Below, piece after piece: positions 61,977 through 64,000 of a DNA stretch of 64,000 nucleotides; the stretch's first letter is position 1, and the number at the start of each line of letters is the position of its first letter. Under the pieces are notes generated by a model. The model searched no databases. It had not been told where the DNA came from and saw only the letters and a program-made list of their open reading frames with translations. Location of the stretch: assembly GCA_003194525.1 (NCBI GenBank), contig NBIV01000092.1:124001-188000 (forward strand), in the 5' to 3' direction. The DNA comes from Gracilariopsis chorda (taxonomy: Eukaryota > Rhodophyta > Florideophyceae > Gracilariales > Gracilariaceae). The position numbers and the translations under genes were made by a program.

Positions 61977-64000
61977 TTAGTTTTCCGCCTTCGGCGGTGG
62001 GTTGGTTTCCTCGACAACGAGTGCTTCATCCCGTTGACGGGGGTTTCTATCCGCATAAGCGGGGGTTGCAACGGATGGTTGCGTGATCTCCCGAATCGGG
62101 GTGTATGAAGCTTGCCGCGCACGCGGGGTCTGTGGTAGGGCATGGGAAAAGTCCGTTTTAGCACGGAGGTAGGAAGCCGTCGGGACGGAACGTTTCTCCT
62201 CTGGAGTGAGGGCCTCATAATTTGCCACCACCTTGGCCATATCCTTCAGTGAACAAATACACTGAGGTGAGGTATGGCCATGGGCATAGCACAGGTGGCA
62301 AATGAGAGCCAATACCACGACACGCGGATTATTATTCCGAGTATCGGAGAAGCGAACCGCAGGGCGGGTGTCAGTCCATCCAGGCCGTTGATAAAGGGAT
62401 TGACCGTTTGAAAACGGGAGTCGTTGGGGTTGAACCCGACGGTTACCACTGTACAAAACGGGGTCTTCCGTTCCCGTATCACGGGTCATCTGCGTCGTTG
62501 ACGGCAAATCACTGGTGGGTATCGACACACCATCCCCCTGCACTAAATGCACGGTATCAAATCCCTGTCCAGGGTTCCCATCCGCGGTGAGCGGGAGAGA
62601 GGAAGCTTCGCTTTCCAGCAACAATGCCTGGGCCGATTTAGACCGATTGTTCGGAGTTCTTGCACGAAGTGCATCCCCTTCCGCTCGAGCGTGTTGGACC
62701 AGCTCGAGGTAGGTGATCCTCCGCTTGTCCTCCCGATAACGGGTAACTAAACTCCGGATTGCCGGGTCAAGACCATCGATGAACATGATACTGCGCTCCC
62801 CAGCGGGGTATACGTTACCACATCTGTGGAAAGCCTTGTTAAGGCGCACCGAGTAATTGGTCTCGGTCTCTCCAGCACGCTGGCGTGTATCTCGCAAAGC
62901 GAGGATAGCCTGCTGAATAGCGGTGTTGGTGGCGTAGGAGCGCAGTAGATACTGCACAGCCTCCGGCCAGCAAGTAACTCCTCCCTCGGAGCCGCGAGAA
63001 GATCCTCTGACAGAGGTGTATTGGTCCTCCGCCACTCCCCGTAAGAAATACGGTAAAGCCAAATAGGCTTGTCCCTCATTCATACCGAGGATATCGGCCT
63101 CCGCTACAAAGCGGGATAGGAAATCCAGTACTAGGACTGGGTCTTCTCCAGTAAAATACTGGTTGCGGAGCGAGAGCTGCATTCGCTTAATGCATTCTCG
63201 CACCTTTCCCGTACCACGGGGCGTACGTCCAAGTGACGAATCTTCGAGCCGGTAGTACCGGTATGATAAAAGCTTCCGGTAATCCGGGTTTGTCGGTTTC
63301 AATTCCCGGAGACCGGGGTGTCTTCTCCCCTTCTGGCGGGTTCGGACCACACCTTCAGTGGCCGATGACCGCTTCCAGCGGGAGGAGTAGCCTCGCTTCT
63401 CGTCCTCCGAGTCGGAGTCCGAGGAGCTCGAGCTAACCGAATGGTTTCGGGATGAGTCCGATGATGTCGAAGAATCGGAGTCCGAATATTTTCGGTGGTG
63501 TTTCCGTCGATGACGGCGTTTCTTCTTCCCAGCAAGCTGGTCGTTGTGCGATGCCTCGTTTACCGGATCACCCGGGGATGGTTTGTCCATGAGTACGAAC
63601 TGCTCTAGCGTCTCCAGGCGGGGACCAATCCGATCAAATCGGGCTTCAACTCCTTCGATGAAGGTGGCGGGTTGTCCCAAACTCTCCAACACGGAGTTGA
63701 CGTCAGACCGTAAAATACGGAGTTCCTCGGTGACCTCCTTTACGGGGGTTGCCGAGACCACCTCTTGGAGGGATTTTAGTTCCCCTACAAGGGTGTCATG
63801 GGCGGTCCACAGAGCGTGGACCTGGGATTCCAGGGAAGTCCCCTGGGGGGTGTTATCGCCCGTTCCACGGGGGCTTGAAGCCGCGACAGCGGGAGCAGGC
63901 CGGGGTGCCTGGGGCACTGCGGCAACAGCCGGAGTCGATGCTGTATTCCCCTGCGGGGGTGATAACGAGGGCAAAAGGAGGTTCCGGGGTTTCCGGTCGG
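61977..64000 (-). CDS. gag: gag of element B, 5' end outside window
   Basis: About 674 codons visible, open to the window edge in the same frame as element A's gag (D-R-K-P-R-N at the edge matches A's D-R-E-P-R-N). It retains the coiled-coil segment, basic/Ser cluster, gag core and the CHLCYAHGHTSPQC zinc knuckle. Differences from A are scattered substitutions, without frame breaks in the visible part. By alignment with A, roughly the first 50 residues lie beyond the window. Confidence 0.9.
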   Translation of the reverse strand, partial: DRKPRNLLLPSLSPPQGNTASTPAVAAVPQAPRPAPAVAASSPRGTGDNTPQGTSLESQVHALWTAHDTLVGELKSLQEVVSATPVKEVTEELRILRSDVNSVLESLGQPATFIEGVEARFDRIGPRLETLEQFVLMDKPSPGDPVNEASHNDQLAGKKKRRHRRKHHRKYSDSDSSTSSDSSRNHSVSSSSSDSDSEDEKRGYSSRWKRSSATEGVVRTRQKGRRHPGLRELKPTNPDYRKLLSYRYYRLEDSSLGRTPRGTGKVRECIKRMQLSLRNQYFTGEDPVLVLDFLSRFVAEADILGMNEGQAYLALPYFLRGVAEDQYTSVRGSSRGSEGGVTCWPEAVQYLLRSYATNTAIQQAILALRDTRQRAGETETNYSVRLNKAFHRCGNVYPAGERSIMFIDGLDPAIRSLVTRYREDKRRITYLELVQHARAEGDALRARTPNNRSKSAQALLLESEASSLPLTADGNPGQGFDTVHLVQGDGVSIPTSDLPSTTQMTRDTGTEDPVLYSGNRRVQPQRLPFSNGQSLYQRPGWTDTRPAVRFSDTRNNNPRVVVLALICHLCYAHGHTSPQCICSLKDMAKVVANYEALTPEEKRSVPTASYLRAKTDFSHALPQTPRARQASYTPIREITQPSVATPAYADRNPRQRDEALVVEETNPPPKAEN

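Larger units (their letters stand above)
53427..64000 (-). mobile_element. element B: chromodomain Ty3/gypsy-type retrotransposon, 5' end outside window
   Basis: Reading right to left: gag (partial), pol, a long linker ending in a chromodomain, two antisense ORFs, a polypurine tract and the 3' LTR. Its 3' LTR end (53427) sits inside element A's pol, giving a nested, head-to-head arrangement. Gag and the pol N-terminal region are nearly identical to A's, so both are recent members of one family. Pol carries a frame break in integrase near 58630. The 5' LTR and the first ~180 codons of gag lie beyond 64000. Confidence 0.9.

Overview
The window comes from the nuclear genome of a photosynthetic eukaryote, most likely a red alga; the lineage is inferred, not shown. 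Support: conserved eukaryotic genes (signal peptidase subunit, MIP18-type Fe-S targeting factor, APC4, BUD13, ERK-type MAP kinase), a plastid carotene-desaturase-like enzyme and a Tat-type thylakoid-lumen candidate. Genes are short with few introns. Nine introns were placed by protein continuity. They are 77-135 nt long, start with GT, end with AG, and six carry a CTAAC branch-point candidate. There are no operons, tRNA or rRNA genes, and no CRISPR array.

Layout: 0.97-3.5 kb, a six-module repeat protein and a BUD13-like splicing factor. 6.0-9.1 kb, a C2H2 zinc-finger protein and a TEY MAP kinase. 9.5-12.1 kb, a divergent pair (a Pro/Ser-rich type I membrane protein with a homopolymer frameshift, and an unknown protein) sharing a CpG-rich promoter. 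14.7-21.6 kb, the densest part: SPCS2, MIP18/CIA2, a carotene-desaturase-like enzyme with an apparent 4-nt microexon, a Tat lumen protein, 5-formyl-THF cyclo-ligase and an unknown ORF. 23.8-26.5 kb, a bHLH-GAF transcription factor and a His-tailed membrane protein of metal-transporter type. 26.5-36.3 kb has no confident gene. 36.3-44.3 kb, a SANT/MYB-like factor and APC4. 46.8-48.5 kb, a weak two-exon gene model and a transposase-like pseudogene.

48.5-64.0 kb is two nested Ty3/gypsy-type LTR retrotransposons of one family. Element A (+ strand) runs from its 5' LTR through gag into the reverse transcriptase. There element B (- strand) is inserted, entering with its 3' LTR; its 5' end lies beyond the window. 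B has gag, protease-RT-RNase H-integrase and a C-terminal chromodomain behind a roughly 500-residue linker. Between pol and the 3' LTR it carries two ORFs in antisense that I do not recognise.

The most unusual signal is that both elements, including conserved RT codons and the antisense ORFs, are tiled with short perfect inverted repeats (arms 4-7 bp, loops 1-5 nt) every 20-40 nt. Host genes do not show this on reading. A separate dispersed host motif, TACC-NNN-GGTA, recurs about ten times between genes.
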